Origin: Nautilus pompilius | Lineage: Eukaryota; Mollusca; Cephalopoda; Nautilida; Nautilidae | Reading direction: 5' to 3' | Assembly (NCBI GenBank): GCA_018389105.1 | Contig: JACATO010001458.1 | Coordinates: 162,518-226,517, forward strand | Length of the DNA stretch: 64,000 nt | Part shown: piece after piece, positions 1 through 14,100 of the stretch | Layout of the letters: each line of letters starts with the position of its first letter | Numbering within the stretch: the first letter of the stretch is position 1 | Program-made: the position numbers and the translations under genes | Notes under the pieces: model-generated | Told to the model about the DNA's origin: nothing | The model's database searches: none | The model's input: only the letters and a program-made list of their open reading frames with translations

Positions 1-435
1 ATAAGTAATTAAATATTGCCATTTTTTATACCCCACATTCCTTAAGCATGATTTATCCAGAGGTACAGCACAACCCTGTGGATGGAGGAGGAGGAAAACT
101 ACCTCAAATAGATGAATAGAAAGTTTCTTCCTTTGAAAACTAAAAGGGTGAGAATTTACAATAAGACCACAGAAATAAAGTTAAAATACCAGACGAAATT
201 AAAACTTAAAAAAAAAAAAAAAATAATATTTCCAAATCAAAGACCAGCTACAACAGTAACAAGAAGCTTATAACGCTGATCCAGGATGTGTAATGTTATA
301 GTCCTAACGCACCACTAAAGGACACTGCTTCAACTAGTTAAAAAACTTCACCTGAAGTGGCCACAGAAAAAAAAGAAAACAACAACAACACCATCACCAA
401 TGTTACTGCAGTCTGCCGGACCGAACATACCTGGT

Positions 436-557
436 CAGTGCTTTTTAGCAAATTAATCTTTTTGTAGGTTCCACCAGCAATTGGTTCTCTTCGTTGTCTT
501 CCTCCAGATATTCTGCCTTCCTGACATTTCGTCTTTGGCTGGTCTTGTTCGCGTTAT
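436..557 (-). other. Possible terminal exon of the scaffold-like gene
   Basis: Minus-strand acceptor CACATTTCAG is followed by ATAACGCG. Joined to the exon ending at 992 (phase 2) it completes AGA and then gives TAA, ending the protein at 605 residues. Another frame through this stretch is open for about 40 codons and ends at a good donor, CAG|GTATGT (436-437 region), so the stretch may instead be an internal exon using a different acceptor. No minus-strand AATAAA is visible in bases 1-560. Confidence 0.25.
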
Positions 558-991
558 CTGAAATGTGCTGGCCATCTTTCAAATTCCACATCATTTTTTT
601 TTTTTTTTTTGGATGGATGTAGCGCCATCCATGTTGATGGATGTCGACTGATCAGCTTCAACAGCCATCAAGCAGAACATCTAGCAGACCTCTGACCATT
701 CTCTTCGAACCGTACATAGTGCTCGTCACATGGTGTGCTTGTAAAACTTCCTGTCAGTAAAGACAGGACACCTTTGTGTGACCTGAGATGGCTCCAGCAA
801 CGTTCCCTCCTCCCCACAATACGGCTGATAGGGAAGTAGATGTGGGGGGGAAAACTGAAGGAATCCCACACAGCTGAGATCAAAAGAAAGAAAAGAAAAA
901 AGGGGAGAGGAAACCATGTTCCTACAGGAAGAAAACCAGGTCCCTCTTCTAAACACTGGATGACTGCATAGCCAACAATTCTAATTCTCAC

Positions 992-1091
992 CTTTCTTCT
1001 TCTTCTTCTTCTTCTTCTGATGAGTCACTGCTTATGTCAGGAGACATATCTATGTATTCTGGAGATGAAGGCAAAGCCGAGCAGTGTTGTT
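992..1091 (-). CDS. Scaffold-like gene, YIDM / poly-Glu exon
   Basis: Acceptor CCAATATAG and donor GAAAG|GTGAGA. It enters in phase 1 and leaves in phase 2. The frame reads EQHCSALPSSPEYIDMSPDI followed by a serine-rich stretch and eight consecutive glutamates encoded by a (GAA)n run. EYIDM fits the YxxM consensus for PI3K regulatory subunit SH2 domains. The GAA repeat is a microsatellite and may vary in length. Confidence 0.6.
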
Positions 1092-4000
1092 CTATATTGG
1101 TTCCAAATGATGATAAAAAAAGAAAAAAACATCATTTTACCTATCATTCACAACATTTAAATTTACATAACAAAAGAATATAAAGTAAACTTTTTGCAGG
1201 TAATTTTGTTTGATGAAGCAGTCACTATGCAGGAAAAAGTATTAACAATACTAAAACATTTCGTTGTTGTTGTTGTTTTGTTTTAAAAGAGAAATAACTT
1301 ATTAAACTAACAAAATGTGAGGGGAGAGGAAAAAACCACTAAGATTTTCAAAGTTCTAATATGCTATTTAACCCTCTGCATGTCCAAGCCCACTTGATAT
1401 GTCTTACAAGTGTGTGGACTGAATAAACATCCAGTTTAATGCAAATACTAACTAGTGCTTCTAGGCTAAGGCACAAATGAATGCCAGGTGATATAAGGTG
1501 AAAACTGATATGTTATACAGAAAGTTAGAAAAAATTAATTCAAAGTGTTTACAAAATAAAGCATCCATTTATTGAATATCATTAAACTTTAATTTGAAAG
1601 GACGGCAAAAAATAAGTTTTCAATTCAGTATCAGGAGGTTATACGCTGCCCCCAACTTGCCAAATTCACTTAAATGGAATAATCTAAAGATAGAAAATCT
1701 CTCTTCAAAGGCTCATCTAACCAATAAAACTATAAAAATTGTGCACACACAGGTACCATGGCATCCACATTTAGCTGACGATATCAATGTCTCACACGTT
1801 ACATTTGTTTGTTTGCAATGTTTTAGAACAAGCTACTAATTACATATTTGACTTGAGAATGTTGCTGCCACCACTTTCTAGCCTAAATTACATGAAATCT
1901 CATCCTATCCCAACCAAATTAGAAGTCATGAGCTGTGTTAGCTATACAAGTATCTCTCAGAACAACCATCTACTTTGTTACGTACATACACATTATTCAG
2001 AACTAAAAGATCTGCTGATGAAATCAAAAGCTGCTACAACCTTTTGGAGTCTTTAATATGAAGTCTAATTTCCAGGATTTTGGCACATATTGTTTAGCCT
2101 GTTGCAAGTTTTCACCCAGTCATTAATGCACCTACTGAAATCAAAATGTGATTAATCCATTTTGTGCCAAATTACCTGACAAGAGGACGACGACTCAATT
2201 TGGAATGAAAGATGCTAAATTCTTCTGGGTGAGAGCCACACTAGATGTTTTATGCAGATTTGACTTGAATGACATCCCTAGAGGTCACTGTTAGTGAAAT
2301 TATAAGTGGAAAGAAATGCATTAATTTTAAATATCGGCAATCTCTCCTGGCCAGGACCAGATTGTCTCTGGCACAATAGTCTGGTAACTTCTGGAAGACT
2401 GTAAGCAGACCTCAAAAGGAAGCTAGTCCACCCAACCACCACCAATGCTTAGTTTCTCACCCAACCATTTTTTCTCAAAGTGCTACTCTAATGGAAGACA
2501 GCCTTAAACTCTTTCCATCACATATTGTCACAGGTGAGAATAAACAGATATATGATAATTACCCACCTGTCACAAAGTTGATAAATTGAACACAAATAAA
2601 TATATGCAGTAAAAAAGAAAGTTTCAGAAAGAAAGAAACCTTTATAGCAGTTTATTTATCACCTGAAGAAAAAAAAAAGGAAATAACTATCCAACTTAGC
2701 TCAGGCTTGAGATACTAAGGAGGATTCTTACACGGGCATAGAACCCCTGAGCGTCTCTCATGTTATTGTTGATGATAGGGATTAGTAGTTGTCCACATCC
2801 CACATGAGGGAGTTCCAGAATGAATGAATAAATTATATGGAACTACAGACAACTCTCTCACAGAGGCAGTACTGATAGAACTGCAGATTTCCACAGACAA
2901 CAGATGGCCTGGCTTTTGTTGAAAATTCTAGTTGATGAAGGTAACTGGTCTGATCAGGTACAGATGTGTTTAGATGTCTTGTATGAATTTGCCTCCCAAA
3001 TACATTTGCACACACATTTTCCTCGAATTTTGCAAATGTACCTTTCATGATTACATCTTATGAAACAGCCAAAATCCACCATCTTAGAATTCCTGCCACT
3101 ATTTGCTTCTCTTCTATGGATGGCAATCTTCTACCTAACAACTTTTGTGGCAGGCTGAAGGAAAGTCTATCTCAATTCTAACCAATCTAAGCCCTACTTA
3201 AGTTAAAGAGTTTAAAGTGCACAATCAGGAAGAACAAAATCCCATTCTGGAAAAAAAATGTAATAAACAATTCTTATATTTAATAAACCATCTATTTAAT
3301 AAGCATTCCCTTTAATTTTTTAAATCTGAAGCTTGTGTATTATTCAAAATCACAACCCCCCCCTCTGAGGTTCATTGTAGAAAGCATCACTGTAATTATC
3401 TATCAATTAGATTGTTAAAAAAATAAGTATATTAGAATATAGATCACAGTAGCTGGTTTAATCTTTTAAAAAAAATTTTTTATTTTTCAAACCCAGAACA
3501 AATCCCTTGATAGGCTGGTATACATGAACCATAAACATCTTCAGATTTCTGGTGCAGCAAGCACTGATGTGAGAGCTGTCAAGATCAAAGGAAGATCTGC
3601 TCCCCTTTCCCATCCTTCATCCTAATGGCCATTTGATCCTAACTCTCCTATCTCAAGTACCAGGCTATTTCCTGTTTAAAATCAGTTTTAAATGTCCAGC
3701 TAGAGAGAAAGAGCTGAGTTTTGGTTAGGATGACCCATTTATCTTTAAAAGCTTTCCAACAAAAAAGAACTAACTAATTAGTGCCATCTTAACTTCATGA
3801 TACATATTTCCCCTAAAAATCTAGAGACTATGCTTACAGCTGCATAAAAACAAAAGGCTATACCCACATCACCTGCTGGGAATGAGAACACATTTCTAAA
3901 GTAGTAGTTTTTCTTTTATTACATTTATTTATTAATATTAAGATACCTATCACTCACTGTCCCTGACAGATTAATCTGATACACTCCCTTGTGGTGACAG

Positions 4001-7000
4001 AAAGGCTAAATATCTTCTTACAGATCAACATCTGAGCTCAGAGATAAAGGTCAAATGAAGTAATAGACTGTTTCTGGGTCCAGTGATATTCAAAAACAAG
4101 CATAAAGTGGTGCCCAGACAACTGAACAGCTACAGTCTGCCTGCGTTTATTATAAAAGCTGTTTATGACAGTAGGAAGGAAAGTGTTTACTCAAAATCCA
4201 AACATTAACAATTCATAAAAACTATAGCAATCTCCAACACCATCTGTTGCCTTGCAAATGAAATGAAAATAAATGATGAATGGGTTGACTGGGCAGCAGA
4301 CATTATCTGTCAACAAGCACTTATTCCAATGGTGAACTTATGAAAGAGTGCCTACAAACAATTGCTGATACTTTGTGTCCAGATAAAAATAAAGAAATTG
4401 GCAATAATACTAGTTTGTCTTGTATAACTGTAACCAAATGAGTTGGCGAACTTTCTGCCAACGTAGAAATGTGCTTAACGGATCTTGCTTCAAAATTTTT
4501 TGAGTCATTTTTGTTTGCTACTGATGAAAGAACCAAGGCATCAGATACAACCAAACTTGCAGAGAGAGAGAGAGAGATGCTCATTTCAACAACACAGGAG
4601 AGGATAATTTTTCAAGAATTAAAAATTCAAATGGCAAAATTTAATCTTAGTTCTGAAAAGCTTCATGGTGTGCCAACAGATGCACTAAAATAAAATCAGC
4701 TGTGACACAAAATAGTCTGCACAATTCACCAACAGAATGTGCACATGTAATATCTAAGGTTGTTTCACGTATCAATTTCATAAAGTCATGAGCACTGAAC
4801 CGCTGCCAGTTACAGGAATTTCTTTTGAAGATACTGAAGCTGAATATGGTAATCCTGCTTACTTTTGAGAGGTTCAGTGGTTGAGCAAAGGAAAAGTGTT
4901 AAAACAATTTTATAACTTGAGAAGTGAGATTTCTACAAGCTAAATGACAACAACTGAATATGTGATCCTGCTTTTCTCGTGGATTTTACCTCCCATCTTG
5001 ATGAGTTAAATTCAAGATTACAAGGCAAAGGCCAGTTTGTTCATCAGTTGTACAATCTTGTCTAAATGTTTCAAAACAAAATTCAGTTGTGAGAAAGACA
5101 GCTTAGGAATGACAATACCTTTCACTTCCCTACATTGGCAAATCATGGCGAATCTGATTACACTGGTCAACAAAATTAAATGTATTATACTCATTATGAA
5201 TGCAAAACCAACTTTTTTAGACTAATTTTTCATGCTGATTTCAAAATTTCACTCCATTTGTATGCAGCACGTATCAGTTTTTCAGTAGATACACGCAAAT
5301 ATTTACATATTTGTATATATGAAATCATTAATGTAATAAATAAGGACATATTATTTTTAGAAAGTAAATGAGTTTATTGATTTAAAAATCATCACTATCA
5401 TTCTACAAAGAGTGAATACACAAAAAATGGGTCAGACAAAGTTAGAACAACAGAGTTAGAAACATTGTGATTTGGATTTCCTGCGGTGTTCCTGATCTGG
5501 TTGATCACAGTAAAGTGTCCAGCAGTAGTCAGCCAGCATACGGTCATTCCAGAAGCCTTAGTACCATTTCTCCATAGCACTAATGTCCTGGTGAAATCTT
5601 TCACCATGTTCATCAGACACTGCTCCAGGGTTATCTGCGAAGAAATCCAGACGGGAGTCCAAGAAGTGAACTTTCAGTGACATGCGACAACCCATTGCTG
5701 AGTAACATTTCAGAAGATTCTTGATGCCATCCTTGTAGTCCATTGCCTTCTTGTTGCCCAAGAAATTCTCACAGATCCAATGGAAAGCATTCCAGGCGGG
5801 CAGTTCCAGTTCATCCAGTGTTGTCTTGAAGTTGACATCTTTGAGTACTTCTCTAATTTGGGGTCCAACAAAGATACCCTCTTTACAAACTGTTTCATCA
5901 GTCCAAGCTTTATGTGCAAAGGAGGCAATAGGACATTACATGGATCTACAAGAGGTGTATTCTTGACGCTAGACAGTCCTGGCTGGTATGATGTTCTTGT
6001 CTGCCAGTTTGATTCTGAATAATGTCTGTCAGTTGCCTGACTATCCCATAGACACAAGAAACAACAGTATTTTGTGAAACCTGACTGCATTCCCATTAAC
6101 ATTCCAATGACTTTTAAATCTCCACATATTTTCCATGAGTATCTTTCATAGGCAATGGCATGAAGTAAAAGTTCCATATTCTCTCATGATTCATGAAGAT
6201 GAACGGAGTGTGCAATAGGAATGGAGGGCTTCAAATTACCATTATGGAGAAGTACAGCTTTTTAAAAAAAACATCTATAGCTTATAAATCTTCTTGATCT
6301 CTGGTGTTATTGTACGTTTTTGAGTTTTCGCAATGAATTGTCCACAGACATAACAAAACACATCAGGAGGATTTCTACACTGTCTTGACATTGTTAACAC
6401 TGTAAAACAAGTAAGGAAATAGATACAAACGGTCATACTTATATTGAATTTGAGATGATGAAATATTTCATCAGACCAATTATGACTGGACAATTTGAGA
6501 TGTTGAAATACCTATTTCATCCGACAAAACTTGATTGGTTAATTTAAGATGATGAAATATTGCATCTGAACTATGCAGCAATGAATAATGTAGTTTATTT
6601 TAAAGGTATGTTTCCATGATGTAAATGAAATACATGCATACACGTCATTAATTGGAATTTCTATATAATGCATGAGCTAAAACCAAAAACTTTCTCATCT
6701 TGAAAACTGTACGTGATATCAAAAAACTAATTGTATATTTGAAATCAGCATTAAAAACTACACCTTAATATATGCTTGATGAAAAATACTTGTTGACCAG
6801 TGTTATACTTCTTTTGCTGATGGATTACTATTGCTGAACAAATCAATGCTGGATTTCAAGAGTTCACATCACAAGAAGAAAATTTACAAATTTTCTCCTT
6901 ACCATTCAATGTCAATGTTTACCTGGTCCCTGAAAAATTACAGGTGTTTTTGACTGAACTTCAAGGCAACCAAGATTTAAAAAGGAAAACAAGAGACTGC

Positions 7001-10000
7001 TCATTATAGAGTTTTACAAACCTCTGTTCAAAGATGACTTTCCTCGGACTGTGGAATTCACCAGGGAAAAAAAATCTCCCCATTTGGCAGCATTTATAAA
7101 TGTGAGCAGTTATTTTCAAGGTTGAAATTCACAGTCAAAAGCAAGATCAAGGCTGACAGACTATCACATCCAAAATAACTTAAAAGTAGCTACATCCAGC
7201 ATCTTTCCAAACACTGACATTCAGGAGAAGAAAGTATAAGCCCAAGTTTCACATTAACACGAGGTTTTGTTATAAAGTTTCCATTCTTTCCTTATGATAA
7301 TATCTGAATTGTGCTGCACTGACAATAAGCAGACCATGAATTTTCAATTGTAATTTCCTAAGTTATTTTAAGACAAATGTTTATATGATTATTAATCTAT
7401 AAGTAGGGCCTTGGCCTGTGGCCCTGCTGTAAAAATTGCATCTGGCCTGCAGTCATTAATTAATAGGCTGCCCATGCCAGACCTAAATAAAAGTTTAGAA
7501 AGCTAACTACTGTGTTAACCAAAGATCTAGCACAAAGAAAAGAAAAAAGCAAAAATGTTTCCTTCTGTTTACAAAATCACGAACAAAAGAAATATAGCTT
7601 ACCCTTTCTTCGAAAGGCATTGCGTCGAACTTTTAAAGGCATTTTGGAAAACCGAACACCTGCACAACTTTTTTAACTTACAGCTATCAACTATTTTGAC
7701 ATACAAAGTACAGTAAAAGCAGCCAAATGAGTCACACCAAACCAGTTTACCTTTCTAAAAATATACTTAATCCAGTGTATGAGAAAAACATGATTGACAA
7801 AGTAATAAAAAAAACAACAAAAACAACAACCATTCTACTATCAGGAAGAGAGAACAACAAATACTCTCTAGTTATAAATTCTAGATTTTATTTTTTTTAC
7901 AATTTCTTAACACCTTTTCTTTTGACATGGTCAAATGGTTTTTAGTGTGTCTATCAAAATTGTTTTACAAAGTTAGTCAGCTCCTGAGAAGAAGTCCACA
8001 TTAAAAAGACAGCTCTTCAGTAGGAAGAATCAACAACTCTGGCTATATATATATATATTTAAAACTCACTCATGTAATTCTAATCAATGAAACAATGCAA
8101 TGACACTGAAAACACAGATACTACTTTTAAAAAATGCAACAGATATTATAAGTAAATACAATGAAATATTTGAATGAGGTCTGTCAAAAAAGTATCTGAC
8201 CTTAGGCCAGGGGAAAAAAATTACGTACTTGGTGGGGTTCAATTGCTAATCCCCTTCGAAGTAGGCCCTTTCTGCCTCCACACACACAGCCCAGCGATCC
8301 TTCCACTGTTCGAAGCACGTCTGGAATGCTTCTTCCGGAATGGCCCAAAGCTCTGCCATCAGATTCCGCATAATGTCCTCTCAGCTCTCAAAGCGGGAGC
8401 CTTTCAGTGGCATCTTCATTTTTTGGAACAACCAGAAGTCAGAAGGAGCCGTGTCTGGAGAGTAGGGAGCCTGGCGAATGAGCGAAATGCTTTTATTTGC
8501 AAGGAACCTTGGATCAGCGGCGATGAATGAGCCAGGGCATTGTCATGATGCAACTGCCAGTTTTGCAAGGCCCACAGATCAGGTCTCTTGCACTGAACTG
8601 CATCACAAAGACGTCAGAGGACTTCCTGATAGTTACAAAGGAGTACTGTTTGACCTTCTTGTGCTTATTCATGATGCACAACGCCTTGGTCATTGAAGAC
8701 AGTCAACATCACCTTGATTTTGCTCCGGACCTGACATGCTTTTTTGAGCATTGCCGACGTTGGGGCTTCCACTGTAACCAGAGTTCCAGCTAGCCCTTTT
8801 TAGCATGGCGCCATGCCATGCCTCTGGTCTACAGTGCCATGCCTCTTTGTACAATGACATGCCCTAAATTTACAATGCCATGCCCCAAATGGTGCAAAAC
8901 ACAAAGCCCGATTTTCCTTTTTGTACAGGTATACAACCGCCGCATGCAGAACTTTTTGAGCGTCCCCTGGCGGGAATTTTCCAGCCGCTCTGCGGAGTTG
9001 TAACTTGTGCGCGTGCGCATTATACGCCATTTAGTTTACGCTTCGAAGCATAGCACGAGTACACAAAAGACCTAACAAAAGAGCGGCAGTCTTAAGAGTA
9101 TTTTTCTTCAACGTTTTAACATACAATCTAGCCTAATTCAAGGTCGTCAATTAAAGCTATTGCATTTCATTATATTATGAGAACTTGTAAATGTATATAT
9201 ACATGCATTGACTTTGTTGCAAATAAATGTGAACTTGTAGGTTTGTATGATTGCATAAGTTAGTAATACTTCACTTAACACCTACATCATACTAGTATTA
9301 AACTGTTATTTATCAAATTTGTCTTGTCATTAATGCAAATAAATGTGCCCACAATACCATGCTTCCGCACCGTGACTGCACGCGATGTGCCCTGTTTTAT
9401 AATATTTACCATGCCCGTTTGAAAACCTAGCTGTAACACTGGTAACGACTGAGCTTTGGTTTCTGGGTCGTACTCGTACACCAACGCCTCATCTCCAGTT
9501 ATCACGGTATTCTGTAACTAAGGATCTCTGTTGGCAGTATCCAGCAGGTCCTGTGCAACCTCAAGGCGAAGTTGTTGTTGTTCCTGAGAAAGCAGATTGG
9601 GCACAGCGCAAGCCCGAATCCTACTCTAAAATTGCATGTGCAGAATCTTTACTGATCCCAACCTCGTCACTAATTTTCTGCACCGTCAAATGACAATCCT
9701 CCATTATCAAGGTCCGCACCTTCTCGATAACAAATGCATTGCGGCTTGTTGACGGCCTCCCAGAATGCTGGTCACTCTCCATCGATGTGCGGCCATCTTT
9801 GAACCTGTTGTACCATTCTTTTATTTGGGTAACACCAATGGCATTGTCATCAAAAGCCTGTTGAATTTTTCCAAATTGTTTGCGCTTGGGTATCTCCAAG
9901 CTTTTGGCAAAACTTGATGCAAGATCATTGCTCCACACGTTCCGTCATCAACGGTGAAATGAAAATGTGACAAATAAATGGTACAGCACCTCACACGCTG

Positions 10001-11107
10001 GCTGCCTGACAGCAACTGATGCATCCAGCGAGCCGCTAAAATCCACGCATGCACATGAAGGCATGCGGCTCCACTATGCACACTTTTGCCTCCCTAACGT
10101 CATTACTTTCCATGGGAAAAAATAAAGTCGGATACTTTTTCGACAGACCTTGTATATTTACTGGTTTCACCCTCATACTGTAAAATATAAAAATATCATA
10201 TCTTCTCTTTAACCGTAACATCCTTTTTGTTTTTTTTTTTTCAAGTTTAGCTTGTTTGATCAACTTTAACAATTATAAATCTTGGTGGGATTTAAACCAT
10301 AGTAATGGGTGAAAGGAAGTTTTATTAATTTTTGTATCAATGTCTTGTTCTGTCAGTAATTTGCACTAGGTTGTGAGTATTAAGTATAAGCCATGATCTT
10401 AAACTCATGTTCTCTGCAAGACAGTGATGCTTCTCTTCACAATGCTATAAGAGTTCCAGTAGCCAACATGATACTGTCCCTTTATCTGTGCGCATGCACA
10501 CACACAGATATGCCTACGAAATGTGATAAAACAACAAACAAAACTGTTTTGATCTATACTCTAGTTGATTGTCAACATAAGGGAAAAACCAAGTCAGACA
10601 GACAAAACAAAATGCTGCAAGCAGGAAATAATTACCTCGTCTACTTTATATTAGAATTTATAAAAGAAAACAAACAAAAACTATGCCAATTTAAGAGAAG
10701 AGGTGAAGAGACATGGGAATTTTGTGTTCATTCAAAACAGGCTCCAGATATCTGATAAAGATTCTTGAATTTTCAGTCCGAAATTGAAAAAAAATGGATG
10801 TGGCCAGTATCTTTACATCATCTGAAAAAACTTGTGACCTAAATTTAATGTATAGTTATTAGCAGAAACTGGTTGTAACAATCTAATCCTTTGAGTACAC
10901 CAATAAGTTTGCAGAGGTATGGGTATTGATCCTGACAGAGTTATGCTGTAAATAAATCTGTTTCCGAGGTTTGGAAGCATGTAGGATTTACTCTATCAGG
11001 TTGAATACCCATTCCCCGCAAATATATGGGTATACTCTTCAGAGGGTTAACAAGATATGATCAGTAGGAAAATTCATGTTTAAGTATTTATCATAATTAG
11101 AATCATT

Positions 11108-11140
<33 letters not shown>

Positions 11141-14100
11141 AAAAAGTTTTTTTTTTTTATTTAAATTACGTAGATTAAACTTCAGCACCATATTTGTATT
11201 TTCTACCTGAACGATGGTAGCTGGGAGTAGCGAACTTAATCAAATTTCCAAGTAAAGCTTCTAATTTAACCATTATCTGGGTTAGTCCTCCTGAAGTGAC
11301 AACAACAAAAGAAAAAAACAAAACAAACAAAGCAAGGAAGCAAAAATTCCATGAATCCTTCATTAAGCTTGAATTTACAAGAACTGGAATGAAGGATGAG
11401 TGGGGGGGGGTGGGAGGAAGGCTGCAGCATGGTTCATGCCAGGTCATATTGTCCACAAAAAAAAAAAAAAAAAAAGCATGAAAGCCAATAAACTTAAATG
11501 GCGCCCGCTCAGAAAACACAAGAAACACGGAGGAAATCCAAGGTCATTTTTTGAACATTGTGAAAAGGAAACTGTCTTCTCAAAAAGATAGCATCGTTCA
11601 AGAACTTCGTGTCAGAGTCTTTGCAGCCTCAGAGGAATTCATCTGAGGCGAACTGACAGCCAAACTGCTCAGTACAACAACAAAAGTAGTAACCTCACAT
11701 AATAAGAGGAAATGTTGGTGTTGCCAGTTCTGGTCGACATTGTCTTGATCATGCTTGAAGTTAAATGCAACAAAAAACAAGCGATGCCACTTTTTAACAA
11801 CAATGTCAAGCATAGCGATTGATGTTGATCCAATGCCAGCAGATAACACAGGCATTTTATCTTTAAGAGAATGTGAACACTGAGACACACAATGCATGTT
11901 TCTTGCCTTACATGCACAAGGAAAAACATTTCTTGGGATAATTTAGTGAGGTTCTTCCCCGATGAAGCATCTGGTGATGCTGGGGGCAAAGCAGGTTTGC
12001 ATGCCATGGTAAAGGAAGATGCATCCACTGCAGTACGAACATACTGCTTTGATAAGAGAACAGATGGCATCAAAGGAACTTAGCGAGAAACTGAGCAATA
12101 TTTTGCAAAGCATCATTATCTCAAATTCCAGTTACAGAAAGGCTCAAATAGTTTGCAGCTGTTTCTTCAGCCAGTTGTGGCACAAAGTGGGGTCCCAACA
12201 CAATGCTCTGCCATTCCACACGAGTTGCAATAGCTCTCCACAGTAAGTGCCCTTGTACAATTTCTCTTGCTCAGAGACAAGACACCCGCATATGTAACTG
12301 AGTGCAACAAACTAGAGTTTGCTGATTTGATGGGTAACAGCAATCACATGTATCTGCAAGCACAGGCTAGCAACATCCTTGTGAAGCTAAATGGCCTGAT
12401 TAAGTATGCGAGGAGGAAAAATACCCATATCCTTATGCTGAGCCATGGAGTGATGGAGACATGAGGAAGATCAGTTTCTGGAGACAAAATCAGTTGTAGA
12501 GGAACTACTGAATGGCAGTTCTGAAACTGAGCTTCCAATATATGACGACTTGTCATCTCCAACAACTTGAGAAGCAGTTTAGGACTTCCTTACAGACATT
12601 CAGGATATATCCAAATTTTAACCTATTTCTGCATGAGCATGCTGCAACAAACCTGCCATCAAATGAAGCAGAATAGCTCAATGAACTGATTTGCAATGAG
12701 TCTTCAAGTTTTGTTTTCTCAATTAAATGCCACTATTTTTGATGTGAAACAGCTCCATGAACATAAGCACCTAAAGTACTTGTGACCTTTGCCATGACAT
12801 GTGTCTTGATAAAAACATACTGCTCTTCATTAGACATTACCTCAGAACTGCAACATGTCATCTACCACAAAGCCAAAATTTGGCAAGTTAATTAGGAATT
12901 CTCAAATACTTAATTAATTCAAATAAAAGCATAGCTTCTAAATATAACTAAGCTCAAGAATCTGTGTACAAACCCAGCTTAGTTGTTAAAATTGTTCCTA
13001 AATGTCTCTTTAATGTTCGGTTTCTTCTATGTGTTTACATTTCAAATGCATTTAATAGCATTTTACGCTTTGTGTTTGTTATTTTTCATTTTAAAAAAAA
13101 CAGAAAATTCTAAATGTTTTAAATTAAAAATGTAAATATACTAAATATCTATTAAAATGCCATATTTATGGTAAGCAAACACTCATCTTGTCAGCACCTT
13201 TTTTGAGATCACAAAAAATTTCAAGTGTTTAAAAGGGGTCTCAATGAAGAAAAGGTTGGAAATCCATATTCTAAGGAGTGTATAAAGGTTGGCAAGACCT
13301 GGATAGCCCTGCTGAAAGATAGGAAGATCTAAAGATACCCAAGAGTAAAAATGGTGCCCCAAAAATCTAGTAACAAGAAACAGAGTCATGATTAAAGCCA
13401 TTCTTGTCAAATTTACTTCTTGGAACAACTATTTAGCATTGCTACTTTTGCATGTGTTGTCATCCTTCAGAAAACAGATCAATTTGGTTTTGTACCTGAA
13501 GCTTAATGATGTATGCTATTGGTCTGAGTTGGTCACAAAACAAAAATGGAAGTTTTGGTGTTTTCATTTTTATAAATCTCAGTACATTAAATCTCACTTA
13601 ACACAATTAATGTGCGCTTGAAAAACTCCATGTTAAGCAATGATGCATGCTGGTGGATAGAGAGAGAAATGAAGAGTAATATAACAATTAAGTATCATGA
13701 ATGTACAGGTTTCATTGTAGCTTGTGCAGGGGACTATTTCACACTGACCTCATATCTGCTTGTGTACATTGTCAAGGAGATAATTAAATCAGCCTACACG
13801 GTGGCCACAAAGCGATAAGATAGACGACGCCATTTTAATGCAATAGAATATATGCCCATACATGCACATTTCTTTTTAGTCCTTTTTAAAGGTGTTTAAA
13901 GCGATCATAAACATGATAGACAAGTTATACATAGACTCACGCATACGACAGTAGTGTATGTGAGAGAGAGAGAGAGAGAGAGAGCAAAAGTGTAGACAAG
14001 GTCGCATAACTCACAGTTCTGGTATAGACACGCATAATAAGTGTCCCTGGCACAAGCTACAATTATACATTGTACAATGTATTTCATTTTAAAGACAAAA

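Larger units (their letters stand above)
4290..7490 (+). pseudogene. Decayed GTF2IRD2-like hAT transposase
   Basis: Translated pieces in broken frames follow the order of hAT transposases of the GTF2IRD2/ZBED type. At 4323-4560 they read NGELMKECLQTIADTLCPDK and later ELSANVEMCLTDLASKFFES. At 4750-4920 there are remnants of an NFIKS...EFL block, and at 4975-5130 FLVDFTSHLDELNSRLQGKG. After an interrupting element, 6830-7230 carries a block near YKCEQLFSRLKFTVKSK, the C-terminal hAT dimerisation region. Many stops and frameshifts show it is dead. The 3' end is probably near 7485 (GGCTGCCCATGCC), but I could not find a matching 5' terminus. In those families a hAT transposase cuts and pastes its element. 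Confidence 0.7.
1092..7602. other. Intron of the scaffold-like gene with a nested transposon
   Basis: AT-rich, non-coding on both strands by inspection, except for the decayed hAT (about 4290-7490) and the TIR element inside it (5161-6802). In 1092-4290 I see only short homopolymer runs and no recognisable gene. Confidence 0.5.

Noticed and set aside
8174-8793. Three plus-strand open frames
   Set aside because: They are antisense readings of the mariner transposase, which runs on the minus strand.
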